The position numbers and the translations under genes were made by a program. 7,858 nt of DNA from Thermoplasmata archaeon (GTDB taxonomy: Archaea; Thermoplasmatota; Thermoplasmata; UBA184): contig JASHUP010000011.1 of NCBI GenBank assembly GCA_030039915.1, positions 1-7,858 on the forward strand, given 5' to 3'. Positions 1 through 6,326 of the stretch are shown here, piece after piece; within the stretch, counting starts at the first letter, position 1; each line of letters begins with the position of its first letter. Below the pieces are notes generated by a model. That model was given only the letters and a program-made list of their open reading frames with translations. It was not told the DNA's origin and made no database searches.

Positions 1-18
1 CGTGCCCCGGGCTTCCAT
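1..18 (-). CDS. Possible start of a leftward gene, cut by the window edge
   Basis: Read leftward, an ATG at 18-16 is followed by five open codons (M-E-A-R-G-T) before the window ends. A GGGAG motif lies five bases upstream of it (positions 24-28), a good Shine-Dalgarno spacing, and a second GGAGGAG-like stretch lies further up. The gene would be divergent from the TSUP gene. Six codons cannot show coding potential, so this rests only on the start and ribosome-site arrangement. No product can be suggested. Confidence 0.22.
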
Positions 19-126
19 CCGAGCTCCCGTCTCCTCCCACCGACCGTGGGGGTTTAGGGTTTCTCGAACGGGGGAACGCGGCCGGACGCACGCCGGCCTT
101 TTCTTGGGCACCGGTTGTCGGTCGAC

Positions 127-981
127 GTGGACTTGGTCCTCTTCGCCATCGTCCTCGTCCTCGTCGCGGTCGCCGCCGGGCTCGTCGGTGCGCTCACTGG
201 CCTCGGCGGAGGGGTGGTCGTGATCCCTCTGCTCATCGTGCTGTTCGCCGTGCCGGTACCGATTGCGATCGGCACCGGGTTCGTGACGATCCTGGCGACC
301 TCCTCGACCACCGGGGCGGCGTACGTCCGGGACCGTCTCAGCGACCTCCGCATCGGCATGTTCCTTGAGATCGCGACGGTTCCCGGCGCACTCGTCGGGG
401 CCACCGCGACCGTCTTCCTCACCCACGCCAACCTTTCCTCGGCCCTTCTCGTGGCCCTCGGGATCGTGTTTCTCGCCATCATCCCCGGCAGCATCGCCCG
501 TCGCCACATCGATGTGCCGGCTCCGATCCCACCGGACGAGCGATCGCGAGCCCTCGGACTGCGGGGCGGATACCACGACAACGCCACCGGACGGGACGTT
601 TCGTACGAGGCCGCGAACACCTCGCCCGCGCTCGGGGTGATGTTCGGGGCCGGGATCGTCTCGGGAATGTTCGGGATCGGGGCCGGTGTGTTCAAGGTGC
701 TCGCGCTCGAGCGCTACCTCAACCTGCCCATGAAAGTCGCCACCGCGACCAGTAATTTCATGATCGGAGTGACGGCCGCCGCGGGCGCCGGAGTGATGTT
801 TGCCGCGGGGTACGTCAATCCGGTACTGGCGGCCCCCGTCGCCCTCGGCACGGCCCTGGGGGCGCTCGTCGGGAGCCGGGTGCTCCCGGGCCTTCGCAAC
901 CAGACCGTTCGACTGGTTCTCCTGCCGGTGGTCGCCATCCTGGCGGTCGAGGTCATCCTTCGGGGGGTCGGAATCGCATGA
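127..981 (+). CDS. TSUP family membrane transporter (TauE/SafE-type, putative sulfite/organosulfonate or anion exporter)
   Basis: A multi-pass inner-membrane protein of 284 residues with the two-fold repeat typical of the TauE/SafE (TSUP) family. The first half carries the glycine-rich GLGGG motif (residues 25-29) followed by a V-I-P-L helix. The second half repeats it as GMFGIGAGVFK (180-190), followed by the conserved M-K-V-A-T-A-T-S-N-F segment (202-211). A hydrophilic loop of about 40 residues (127-166) joins the halves and should be cytoplasmic. Family members export sulfite, sulfonates, sulfoacetate or other small anions; the substrate cannot be read from sequence. I chose GTG at 127 because the membrane helix begins immediately after it and GTG starts dominate in this window. 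An in-frame TTG at 115 would add four residues, and neither start has a clear ribosome site. The stop overlaps the DUF1634 start as ATGA, so the two genes are almost certainly one operon and translationally coupled. Confidence 0.9.
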   Translation: MDLVLFAIVLVLVAVAAGLVGALTGLGGGVVVIPLLIVLFAVPVPIAIGTGFVTILATSSTTGAAYVRDRLSDLRIGMFLEIATVPGALVGATATVFLTHANLSSALLVALGIVFLAIIPGSIARRHIDVPAPIPPDERSRALGLRGGYHDNATGRDVSYEAANTSPALGVMFGAGIVSGMFGIGAGVFKVLALERYLNLPMKVATATSNFMIGVTAAAGAGVMFAAGYVNPVLAAPVALGTALGALVGSRVLPGLRNQTVRLVLLPVVAILAVEVILRGVGIA

Positions 982-1388
982 GCACCGCGTCGGGACCCTC
1001 TTCGGTCGTCCCGCTTCCCGGAGAGGCGTATGTACGGATGGCGCTCGTGCTGCGGACCGGCCTCGTCCTGGCCCTCGCCGTTCTGACGGGCGGGGTCGTT
1101 GGTTTCATCGTCTCAAATCCGTCGTCCTCGACTTCGGCAGTCCTCTCCGCAAACCCCATCCTCCCGTTCCTCACGTTCGACGGGTTTCTCTCGGGATTGG
1201 GGACGGGCTCGGTCGGTGCCTATCTCACCCTGGGCCTCGTCCTGCTCGTCGCGACCCCCATCGCCCGAGTCGTGTCGGGTCTCTATTACTTCCGTCGGGC
1301 CCGCGAGCGGACCATGACCGCGGTGACGTTCACGGTCCTCGTGCTCCTGCTGATCGGGATCCTGGTCATCGGCCCGCTGGTGCGGTGA
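978..1388 (+). CDS. DUF1634 small membrane protein, TSUP partner
   Basis: A 136-residue membrane protein that I recognise as DUF1634. This family is regularly encoded next to TauE/SafE-type transporters in archaea and bacteria. Three hydrophobic segments are visible, at roughly residues 23-46, 78-104 and 110-135. The second ends in a G-L-Y-Y-F-R-R-A-R-E-R basic stretch, which suggests a cytoplasmic loop between helices two and three. The N-terminal 20 residues are polar. The start ATG (978-980) overlaps the TGA of the transporter gene (979-981), a classic coupled arrangement. Its role is unproven; an accessory or stabilising subunit of the transporter is a reasonable inference from the constant pairing. 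Only 21 bases separate its stop from the stop of the convergent glmM gene, and I see no obvious terminator there. Confidence 0.88.
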   Translation: MSTASGPSSVVPLPGEAYVRMALVLRTGLVLALAVLTGGVVGFIVSNPSSSTSAVLSANPILPFLTFDGFLSGLGTGSVGAYLTLGLVLLVATPIARVVSGLYYFRRARERTMTAVTFTVLVLLLIGILVIGPLVR

Positions 1389-1409
1389 CCTCGACCGCTC
1401 GGCACGTTG

Positions 1410-2786
1410 CTACTTCGACCGGCCGACCTCGTCGATCGCCGACTTCACCGCGGCGAGCCCTTCGTCGGCCAGCGCGCGTGCCCGTCCGGCGTCCTTCGAT
1501 TCCGCAAAGACCCGGAAGAGCGGTTCGGTGCCCGACGGCCGCAACAGGACCCACCCTCCGCTGCGGTAGGCCTTCACCCCATCCGTCGTCACCACCCGTT
1601 CGCTGTCCCGCGAGAACCGAGCGACGAGGCGCTCGACGACGCGTTCCCGGAGTTCGACCGGGCATTCGACCTTCTCTTTCACGAGCGTGTAACGCGGGAT
1701 CCCCTCGAGGAGGGTCGCGAGCTCGGTGTCGCGACGGGCCAAGAGGTCGAGCACCGCCGCGAGGGTCATCGCCCCGTCGCGCGCGTAGTGGAGGCCGGGG
1801 AAGATCAGACCGCCGTTCTCTTCTCCGCCGAACACCGCCTTTCGGGCCTGCATCTCGTGCGTGACCGACGGAGAGCCGATGCGGGTATAGACCACCGTTC
1901 CCCCGAACGGCCGGACCGCGTCCTCGACCGCCTGGGAACCCGAGACCGGCGTAACGACCACGCTGCCCGGCGATCGCTCGACGGCGTCGCGGGCGAGCAG
2001 CGTGAGCATCTCCTCGCCCGGGACGTATCGACCCGAGGCGTCGACGAACACGGCCCGGTCCGCGTCGCCGTCGTGGGCCACTCCGAGCTCGGCCCCGACC
2101 GCGGGGACCGCTCGTTTCAGGTCGGCGAGATTGGCCTCCGTCGGCTCGGAAAGGTGACCGGGAAACGTTCCGTCCACGTGACCGTTCAACGTCACGACCC
2201 GAGCACCCAGGCGTCGCAGGAGCGCCGGGCTCGTCGGAACCGAGGCACCGTTTCCGCAGTCGAGGACGATCGAAAAGTGACGCTGCACGATTCGGGGCGC
2301 GTCCACCTGGGCGAGGATGCCCTCGAGGTAGCGCCGCCCCCCGCTCGGGTCGTGGGCGACCTCGCCGACGCGCGTGTAGTCGACGAGCGCGGTCCGACCC
2401 TGCTCTACGCCGGCCTCGATCCGCTCTTCGAACTCCCGGGGAACCTCGAGCCCGTCCTTGGCGATGCACTTGAGCCCGTTGAATTCGGGAGGGTTGTGAG
2501 ATGCCGTGACGATGACCCCGAGGTCGGCCCCGAGCCGCGGCACGTTGTACTGGATCGCGGGGGTCGGCAGCACCCCGAGCTCGGTCACCTTGTGACCGGC
2601 GAGGACGAAGGACGCCCCCACGACGCGGGAGAAGGCAGGGCTCGAGGTCCGGCCGTCCCATCCGACGACGAGGTGCGAACCGGGCGGCAACTCGGCGGCG
2701 ATCGCATCCGCCACCCGTCCGACGAACGCCGGAGTGAAGGTTCGGCCGACGACTTCACGGATGCCGTTCGTCCCGAACAGCCTCAC
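1410..2786 (-). CDS. glmM: Phosphoglucosamine mutase (archaeal GlmM, alpha-D-phosphohexomutase family)
   Basis: A 458-residue cytosolic phosphohexomutase of normal family length with all four signature loops. The N-terminal F-G-T-N-G-I-R (residues 4-10) opens domain 1. TASHNP (94-99) carries the catalytic phosphoserine Ser96. DGDADR (239-244) is the magnesium-binding loop. GEENGG (321-326) is the sugar-recognition loop. RPSGTE (416-421) binds the substrate phosphate in domain 4. Family knowledge: the enzyme interconverts glucosamine-6-phosphate and glucosamine-1-phosphate on the way to UDP-N-acetylglucosamine. Archaeal members often also act on mannose or glucose phosphates, so phosphomannomutase activity is possible. 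The start is GTG at 2786, supported by GAGGT at 2793-2797 with a 6-base spacer and by a TATA-like element at the right distance upstream. The gene is divergent from the Mut7-C gene and convergent with the DUF1634 gene. Confidence 0.93.
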   Translation of the reverse strand: MRLFGTNGIREVVGRTFTPAFVGRVADAIAAELPPGSHLVVGWDGRTSSPAFSRVVGASFVLAGHKVTELGVLPTPAIQYNVPRLGADLGVIVTASHNPPEFNGLKCIAKDGLEVPREFEERIEAGVEQGRTALVDYTRVGEVAHDPSGGRRYLEGILAQVDAPRIVQRHFSIVLDCGNGASVPTSPALLRRLGARVVTLNGHVDGTFPGHLSEPTEANLADLKRAVPAVGAELGVAHDGDADRAVFVDASGRYVPGEEMLTLLARDAVERSPGSVVVTPVSGSQAVEDAVRPFGGTVVYTRIGSPSVTHEMQARKAVFGGEENGGLIFPGLHYARDGAMTLAAVLDLLARRDTELATLLEGIPRYTLVKEKVECPVELRERVVERLVARFSRDSERVVTTDGVKAYRSGGWVLLRPSGTEPLFRVFAESKDAGRARALADEGLAAVKSAIDEVGRSK

Positions 2787-2792
2787 GCGCAG

Positions 2793-2797
2793 ACCTC
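2793..2797 (-). promoter_or_regulatory. Shine-Dalgarno site deciding the glmM start
   Basis: On the minus strand this reads GAGGT, followed by six bases and then the GTG start of glmM. It makes the GTG the best start. No in-frame ATG lies between it and the next upstream in-frame codons. Confidence 0.55.
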
Positions 2798-2802
2798 GAA
2801 TC

Positions 2803-2814
2803 CGGCCATGGCCG
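2803..2814. repeat. 12-bp perfect palindrome (candidate operator) in the glmM/Mut7-C divergent region
   Basis: CGGCCATGGCCG is its own reverse complement. It lies between the TATA-like element (2821-2827) and the expected glmM transcription start near 2798. A dimeric repressor bound there would block glmM. In GC-rich DNA a palindrome of this length can occur by chance, so the regulatory reading is inference only. Confidence 0.35.
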
Positions 2815-2819
2815 CACGT

Positions 2820-2828
2820 CGTATATGA
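2820..2828. promoter_or_regulatory. TATA-like element between divergent genes (glmM and Mut7-C)
   Basis: The sequence cGTATATGa is a rare AT-rich patch in this region and reads as a TATA-like box on both strands (catatac on the minus strand). Leftward, about 26 bases downstream of its centre puts the glmM transcription start near 2798, giving a 12-base leader that contains the GAGGT ribosome site. Rightward, the same rule gives a start near 2850 and a leader of about 16 bases for the Mut7-C gene. It could serve one or both genes. A second AT-rich patch, GGGTTAATCC, follows at 2837-2846. Confidence 0.5.
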
Positions 2829-2865
2829 GTGGCAAGGGTTAATCCGGCGGCGCCCTCCCGCTACC

Positions 2866-3339
2866 GTGGCGCCCCGGATTCTCGCGGACGAAATGGTCGG
2901 TCGGCTCGCCCGGTATCTCCGGTTCGTCGGCTGTGACGTTGCCTACGTTCGAGGGGTTCCGGACGAAGATCTGCTGCGGCTCGCGGAGGGCGAGGAGCGC
3001 GTGATCGTCACGCGGGACCGAAAACTGTCGGAACGCGCGCCTCGGGCCGTGTTGCTCGAGAGCACGGACATCGCGAGCCAATGGCGAGCGGTCCGCGTCG
3101 CGTTCCCCGACCTTCCGAACGACGTCCGCTTCGAGCGGTGCACCGAGTGCAATGGGCGACTCCGCCCGGCGGTCGCCCCGGCACCCGTCGACGGACCGGA
3201 AGGAATCCCGTGGGACCGGGTGGCGGGAGGACTCGCCCTCTTCCGCTGCCCAGATTGTGACCACTTCTACTGGGAAGGGTCCCATACCGCGAGTATTCGT
3301 CGTCGGCTCGCCGAATGGAGCGCGACCCCACCCCCATGA
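2866..3339 (+). CDS. Mut7-C (DUF82) PIN-like RNase domain protein with C-terminal zinc ribbon
   Basis: The 157-residue product matches the usual length of stand-alone archaeal Mut7-C proteins. The N-terminal half has the family pattern: L-A-D-E-M with Asp8, then G-R-L-A-R-Y-L-R-F-x-G, then V-T-R-D-R-K-L with Asp51. These acidic residues are the likely metal-binding or nuclease positions of the PIN-like fold. The C-terminal half holds a zinc ribbon with Cys92/Cys95 (CTEC) and Cys128/Cys131 (CPDC), followed by F-Y-W-x-G-S-H. Family knowledge: the domain is related to the C-terminus of the Mut-7 exonuclease and is presumed to act on RNA; the substrate is unknown. The start GTG at 2866 precedes A-P-R-I-L-A-D directly. 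Longer readings run back over glmM and are not credible. The end overlaps the tRNA methyltransferase gene by ATGA, which supports an RNA-processing role. Confidence 0.86.
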   Translation: MAPRILADEMVGRLARYLRFVGCDVAYVRGVPDEDLLRLAEGEERVIVTRDRKLSERAPRAVLLESTDIASQWRAVRVAFPDLPNDVRFERCTECNGRLRPAVAPAPVDGPEGIPWDRVAGGLALFRCPDCDHFYWEGSHTASIRRRLAEWSATPPP

Positions 3340-4346
3340 TCGCTGGCTTCGTAGAAGTCTCCCAAGAGAGCATCCTCCTCGCCTCCGCGGAGGCGGTGTC
3401 GGCCGCGGAGGCGCTGGGCGGCCGGGCGGGTCGTCCGTCCGCGCCCGACCCCACGCTCGTACCGGTCGAGGTTCCGGGGATGGAGGGGTGGTCGCTCCTC
3501 GCCGGGCGACTCGCCCTCGCGCGCCGTTGTCTCGTGATGTTGCCCTCGTCCGAATCGCTCGAGGCGACCGCCCTCGCGGAGGGGCGCCGGGGCGGGAGCG
3601 CGGTGTTCCGCCGGCTCGGTGAGGCTTCGGGCGGAAGGCCCGACCCCACGGTGCTCGATTGCGGTCGGGCGTTCAAGGCCGGGGGAGGGCGGATCGACCT
3701 CGTCCGCCCCTTGCGGCGCTTCTGGATCGTCGGGGGTTCGAACGCCGGCGAGCGTCTCCTCGAAGAAGTGGCGTCGGTCGATCGGTCGGCGCCGGCCCAG
3801 CGACGAATGCCGTTGCTGCCGTTCCGCCGTCCGGTGAGCCTGCCTCCCCGTCTCGGGTTGGCCACCGTCAACCTCGCGAGGGTCCGGCCGGGCGAAGCCG
3901 TGCTCGACCCGTTTCTCGGTACCGGCGCGTTGCTTTCCGAGGCGGGGCGGCTCGGAGCCCGTCTCTACGGGATCGATCGCGACCCCGCGATGGTGCGAGG
4001 GGCCCTCCAGAATTTTCTGCACCTCGGGGTGAGCGCGGACGCTCTCGTGGTCGGAGACGCGCGGAAGGTCGACCTCGGGGACGGGGCGAGGAATTTCTCG
4101 GCGATCGTGACCGACCCACCGTACGGACGATCCTCGAGCGCGGGCGGGTCGTCGATCGAGGCGCTCGTCGAGGAGGTGGTCGCGCGGTGGTGGGACCGCC
4201 TCACGCCCGACGGCCGCCTCGCGCTCGTCCTTCCGTCGGGCCCGGCGCTTCCGAACGTTCCCGGGACGCTGCGCTTTCGGATCCCGGTGCGCGTGCACCG
4301 GAGCCTGACCCGAGAGTTCTGCCTCTTCGAGCGCGGGCCGGCTTAG
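3336..4346 (+). CDS. trmG10: tRNA (guanine(10)-N2)-methyltransferase, archaeal Trm-G10/Trm11 type
   Basis: A 336-residue cytosolic enzyme expected to add one or two methyl groups from S-adenosylmethionine to the N2 of G10 in tRNA. The N-terminal part (about residues 1-150) has the position and length of the NTD plus THUMP RNA-binding region, but its sequence is divergent. RRPVSLPPRLGLATVNLA at 164-181 is the typical lead-in to the catalytic domain. DPFLGTG (191-197) is the S-adenosylmethionine-binding motif I, Y-G-I-D-R-D (211-216) is motif II, and DPPYGRSSS (260-268) is the catalytic motif IV of N2-guanine methylases. The start chosen is ATG 3336, which overlaps the Mut7-C TGA as ATGA and places M-I-A-G-F-V-E-V at the family N-terminus. 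An in-frame ATG at 3315 would add seven residues. Its TAG stop interlocks with the TAA of the convergent protease gene. Confidence 0.88.
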   Translation: MIAGFVEVSQESILLASAEAVSAAEALGGRAGRPSAPDPTLVPVEVPGMEGWSLLAGRLALARRCLVMLPSSESLEATALAEGRRGGSAVFRRLGEASGGRPDPTVLDCGRAFKAGGGRIDLVRPLRRFWIVGGSNAGERLLEEVASVDRSAPAQRRMPLLPFRRPVSLPPRLGLATVNLARVRPGEAVLDPFLGTGALLSEAGRLGARLYGIDRDPAMVRGALQNFLHLGVSADALVVGDARKVDLGDGARNFSAIVTDPPYGRSSSAGGSSIEALVEEVVARWWDRLTPDGRLALVLPSGPALPNVPGTLRFRIPVRVHRSLTREFCLFERGPA

Positions 4347-5929
4347 GTGAACCCGAGGCTCAACCCGGCGGCAGCGCTCCCCCCTCCGGACGGAGCGCAG
4401 AAGATGTTGGTGGTGAACCCGATGCCCACGCCCTGCGCCGGAAGCGAGTTCGTGAGGCGGACGATCACCAACTCCTGGTGCGGCGCGCTCGCGCTCACGG
4501 TGATGTAGTCCGAGGCGGGAAGCGCCACCGAACCTCCGTGGAGCACCACCTCGTCGCCGTCCGGTAGATAGATCGTCCAGGTCGCGTTCTGCTGCCAGCT
4601 GTCGAGCGCTTGCCCCGATAAATTGGTCGAGCGATTCCCGGCGGCGACCGACACATTCACGATCGTCGCCGCGAAGACGAATCCGTGGGGGACCGGGTCC
4701 TGGTTGCCGATCGTCAAGGTCATGTTCGCCCCGATCACCGCCCCCGGGGGAAGCGTGGCGACCGGCGTGGCGTGGGCCGCGGCCAGCGACACGCTGCCCG
4801 CCGGCTCGGAGAGCGGGACGACCACGAATCCCGTGACGAGAATCGCCATGACGAGCAGCCCCACCAACCGACGTCCGGTTCCGATCGGCGTCAGGTCGTT
4901 GAGCGGAGGCGGATGGCGCATCCCGAGAAAGAGGATGAGGATCGCGAAAAAGAGCCAGCCGACGTAGAACAGCCCGAGGCCGAAGAGCAGGATGACCGCG
5001 GCGTAGCTCACGAACCGGGCGCGGTCCCCGAAGAGGGCGCGAAAGACGTGGCCGCCGTCCAACTGTCCCGCGGGAAGGAGGTTGATCGCCGTCACCAGGA
5101 TGCCGACCCATCCCGCGAGCGCGAGCGGATGGAGGTTCACGAGCGTTGCCGGCAAGAAGAGCGAGAAGACCGACCAGAAGAGAGGGAGGCCGATCAGCAG
5201 GTTCCCGTAGCTCTGACCCAGGACCGTCACGCCGCAGTACGTGGCCGGGAGGACGGGGGAATGGATGGAAAGGAACAGCCCCGCGACCGCGATCGGGATG
5301 GACGCCGCGAACCCGGCGAGAGGACCCGCCGCTCCGACGTCGAAGAGCGCCTTGTTGTCCGGGAACGGCTCGCGGATGCTCACGAACGCCCCCAGCGTCC
5401 CGAGGATGAACGGGGGAGGGACCGGGATGAAGTACGGAAGGGAAGCGTCGAGATGCCGCCGTCGCGCCATCAGGTAATGGGCGAGCTCGTGCAGACCAAG
5501 GATCGTCATCACGGGGGCCCCGAAGTAGAGCTCTCCGTAGGCGAAGTCTCCCGGGGTCAGCACGAGACCGCCCCGGTAGGTGAGCCAGATGAGGGCCCCC
5601 GCGAACGCCGTGGTCGCGACCGTACCGGCGAGCAGGAGGATGTTGATCCAGATCCGCGAGCGCCCGACCGGGGGCCGCCGGATCACCTCAACGAAATCCT
5701 CTCCGCTCTGACGGCGAAGGAGGGGGACGTACCCTTGGGTCCAGAGCGCCCTCCGCAGTTCGTCGAACCGTTGCTCCAGCGTCTTCGGATCGACGTGGAC
5801 CGCGAGCAGCAACGACTGTGGTCCGACCCGGGTCTCGTAGACGGGAAAGTAGGTACTGACCGTCGTCCGGATCCGCTCGAGTTCCGTCCCTCCCGACGAC
5901 GAAGGGAGGGGTCCCGGCGCCGAGGCCAC
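4343..5929 (-). CDS. M50 site-2-type intramembrane metalloprotease with long C-terminal domain
   Basis: A 528-residue polytopic membrane protease. Residues 1-90 form a soluble N-terminal domain. Hydrophobic segments follow at about 95-117, 134-152, 199-221, 240-285, 307-336 and 354-372. HELAH (147-151) supplies two zinc-binding histidines and the catalytic glutamate. N-L-L-P-A-G-Q-L-D-G-G-H (283-294) holds the third zinc ligand, Asp291. The stretch S-L-P-Y-F-I-P (163-169) and G-A-F-V-S-I-R-E-P-F-P-D-N-K-A-L-F-D-x-G (180-199) resemble the EGY/cyanobacterial branch of site-2 proteases. After the last helix comes a segment of about 155 residues (373-528), rich in Val, Ser and Thr, with five N-x-S/T sequons; it is probably a beta-rich domain outside the membrane. 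Start: GTG 5929, with GGGAG eight bases upstream, three bases after the DUF5611 stop, so the two genes are co-translated. Substrate unknown; membrane protein processing or signalling is the family role. Confidence 0.9.
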   Translation of the reverse strand: MASAPGPLPSSSGGTELERIRTTVSTYFPVYETRVGPQSLLLAVHVDPKTLEQRFDELRRALWTQGYVPLLRRQSGEDFVEVIRRPPVGRSRIWINILLLAGTVATTAFAGALIWLTYRGGLVLTPGDFAYGELYFGAPVMTILGLHELAHYLMARRRHLDASLPYFIPVPPPFILGTLGAFVSIREPFPDNKALFDVGAAGPLAGFAASIPIAVAGLFLSIHSPVLPATYCGVTVLGQSYGNLLIGLPLFWSVFSLFLPATLVNLHPLALAGWVGILVTAINLLPAGQLDGGHVFRALFGDRARFVSYAAVILLFGLGLFYVGWLFFAILILFLGMRHPPPLNDLTPIGTGRRLVGLLVMAILVTGFVVVPLSEPAGSVSLAAAHATPVATLPPGAVIGANMTLTIGNQDPVPHGFVFAATIVNVSVAAGNRSTNLSGQALDSWQQNATWTIYLPDGDEVVLHGGSVALPASDYITVSASAPHQELVIVRLTNSLPAQGVGIGFTTNIFCAPSGGGSAAAGLSLGFT

Positions 5930-5932
5930 CGA

Positions 5933-6259
5933 TCACTCTCCCGAGCGCGACTCGCCGGCCGACTTGCGGAGACGCCGGGCCCGTTCCTTCGAAGAGTAGC
6001 CGGTGACCGACTCGAGGAAGAGATTGTACCGTCGGATCGTTTCCCGTGCGACCTCCTCGGGAACGTTCGGGCTCATCGTGACCTCGATCGAGAGTTCTCG
6101 GCCGTTCGCACGGGCGGAGATACGCCCGATCGCTCCGTAGGAGGCGACCACGCGATCGCCTTCGGTCGTGCCCGAGCCGAAATGGGTCTTCGTCAACGCC
6201 TCGAGCGATGGCAGGGAAAGATTCGCCCGGTGGCTCGCTCGCACGGGATAGTTCTGCAC
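5933..6259 (-). CDS. DUF5611 family protein
   Basis: A 108-residue soluble protein that I recognise, from pattern memory, as the archaeal DUF5611 family. Markers are the opening M-Q-N-Y-P-V-R, the central V-A-S-Y-G-A-I-G-R-I (38-47), the alternating strand E-L-S-I-E-V-T-M (55-62) and the closing F-L-E-S-V-T-G-Y-S-S-K-E-R-A (81-94). The tail is basic then polar (R-A-R-R-L-R-K-S). The function is unknown; the alternating strands and helices suggest a small alpha/beta fold. There is no signal peptide or membrane segment. Start: GTG 6259, favoured because a clear TATA box centred 29 bases upstream would give an almost leaderless transcript. The gene is followed after three bases by the M50 protease gene, so a joint role, for example as a cytosolic regulator or substrate of the protease, can be proposed but is only inference. 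Confidence 0.78.
   Translation of the reverse strand: MQNYPVRASHRANLSLPSLEALTKTHFGSGTTEGDRVVASYGAIGRISARANGRELSIEVTMSPNVPEEVARETIRRYNLFLESVTGYSSKERARRLRKSAGESRSGE
5938..5942 (-). promoter_or_regulatory. Shine-Dalgarno site for the M50 protease gene
   Basis: On the minus strand GGGAG lies eight bases before the GTG start at 5929. It falls inside the last codons of the DUF5611 gene, supporting a coupled start rather than an independent promoter. Confidence 0.5.
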
Positions 6260-6284
6260 GACGCACGGTGCGAGGCGAGGGCGC

Positions 6285-6298
6285 GATAAAAGCTCTTA
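6285..6298 (-). promoter_or_regulatory. Archaeal promoter (BRE + TATA box) for DUF5611-M50 operon
   Basis: On the minus strand the sequence reads taagagCTTTTATC. The CTTTTATC (6292-6285) is a good TATA box and the purine-rich bases before it suit a BRE. Its centre lies about 29 bases from the GTG at 6259, so the transcript should begin within about five bases of the start codon. It is the clearest AT-rich promoter in the window. Confidence 0.65.
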
Positions 6299-6299
6299 C

Positions 6300-6314
6300 C
6301 GGTTCACGAAACCG
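6300..6314 (-). terminator. Small hairpin downstream of the 73-residue gene (possible terminator)
   Basis: Minus strand CGGTT-TCGTG-AACCG forms a 5-bp stem with a 5-base loop, starting about 12 bases after the stop of the 73-residue gene. The T-rich CTTTTA follows some 8 bases later, but this is also the TATA box of the next gene. A terminator role is possible and weakly supported. Confidence 0.3.
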
Positions 6315-6326
6315 ACCGACCCACCG

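Noticed and set aside
2..223. Short rightward open frame at the left edge
   Set aside because: A Ser/Arg-rich translation overlapping the first helix of the TSUP gene in another frame; no features of a protein.
2783..2809. Nine-codon upstream mini-frame (M-A-G-F-E-V-C-A-stop) ending in GTGA at the glmM start
   Set aside because: Its ATG lies upstream of the transcription start expected from the TATA-like element, so it would not be on the mRNA.
1407..2828. Long rightward open frame of 473 codons opposite glmM
   Set aside because: It is the antisense shadow of a gene with all phosphohexomutase motifs. Its product is a low-hydrophobicity, Arg/Asp-rich string without domains, as expected in GC-rich DNA.
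2734..2865. N-terminal extension of the Mut7-C gene to an ATG at 2734
   Set aside because: The extra 44 residues run over the start of glmM and its promoter and have no family counterpart; GTG 2866 begins directly at the conserved domain.
3267..5111. Leftward open frame of 614 codons spanning the methyltransferase and protease genes
   Set aside because: It crosses two well-supported genes in the wrong frame and shows no motifs; stop codons are rare by chance at this GC content.
4685..6289. Rightward open frame of 534 codons opposite the protease and DUF5611 genes
   Set aside because: A highly charged E/R/D-rich translation with no domain, antisense to membrane helices and the HELAH motif of the real gene.
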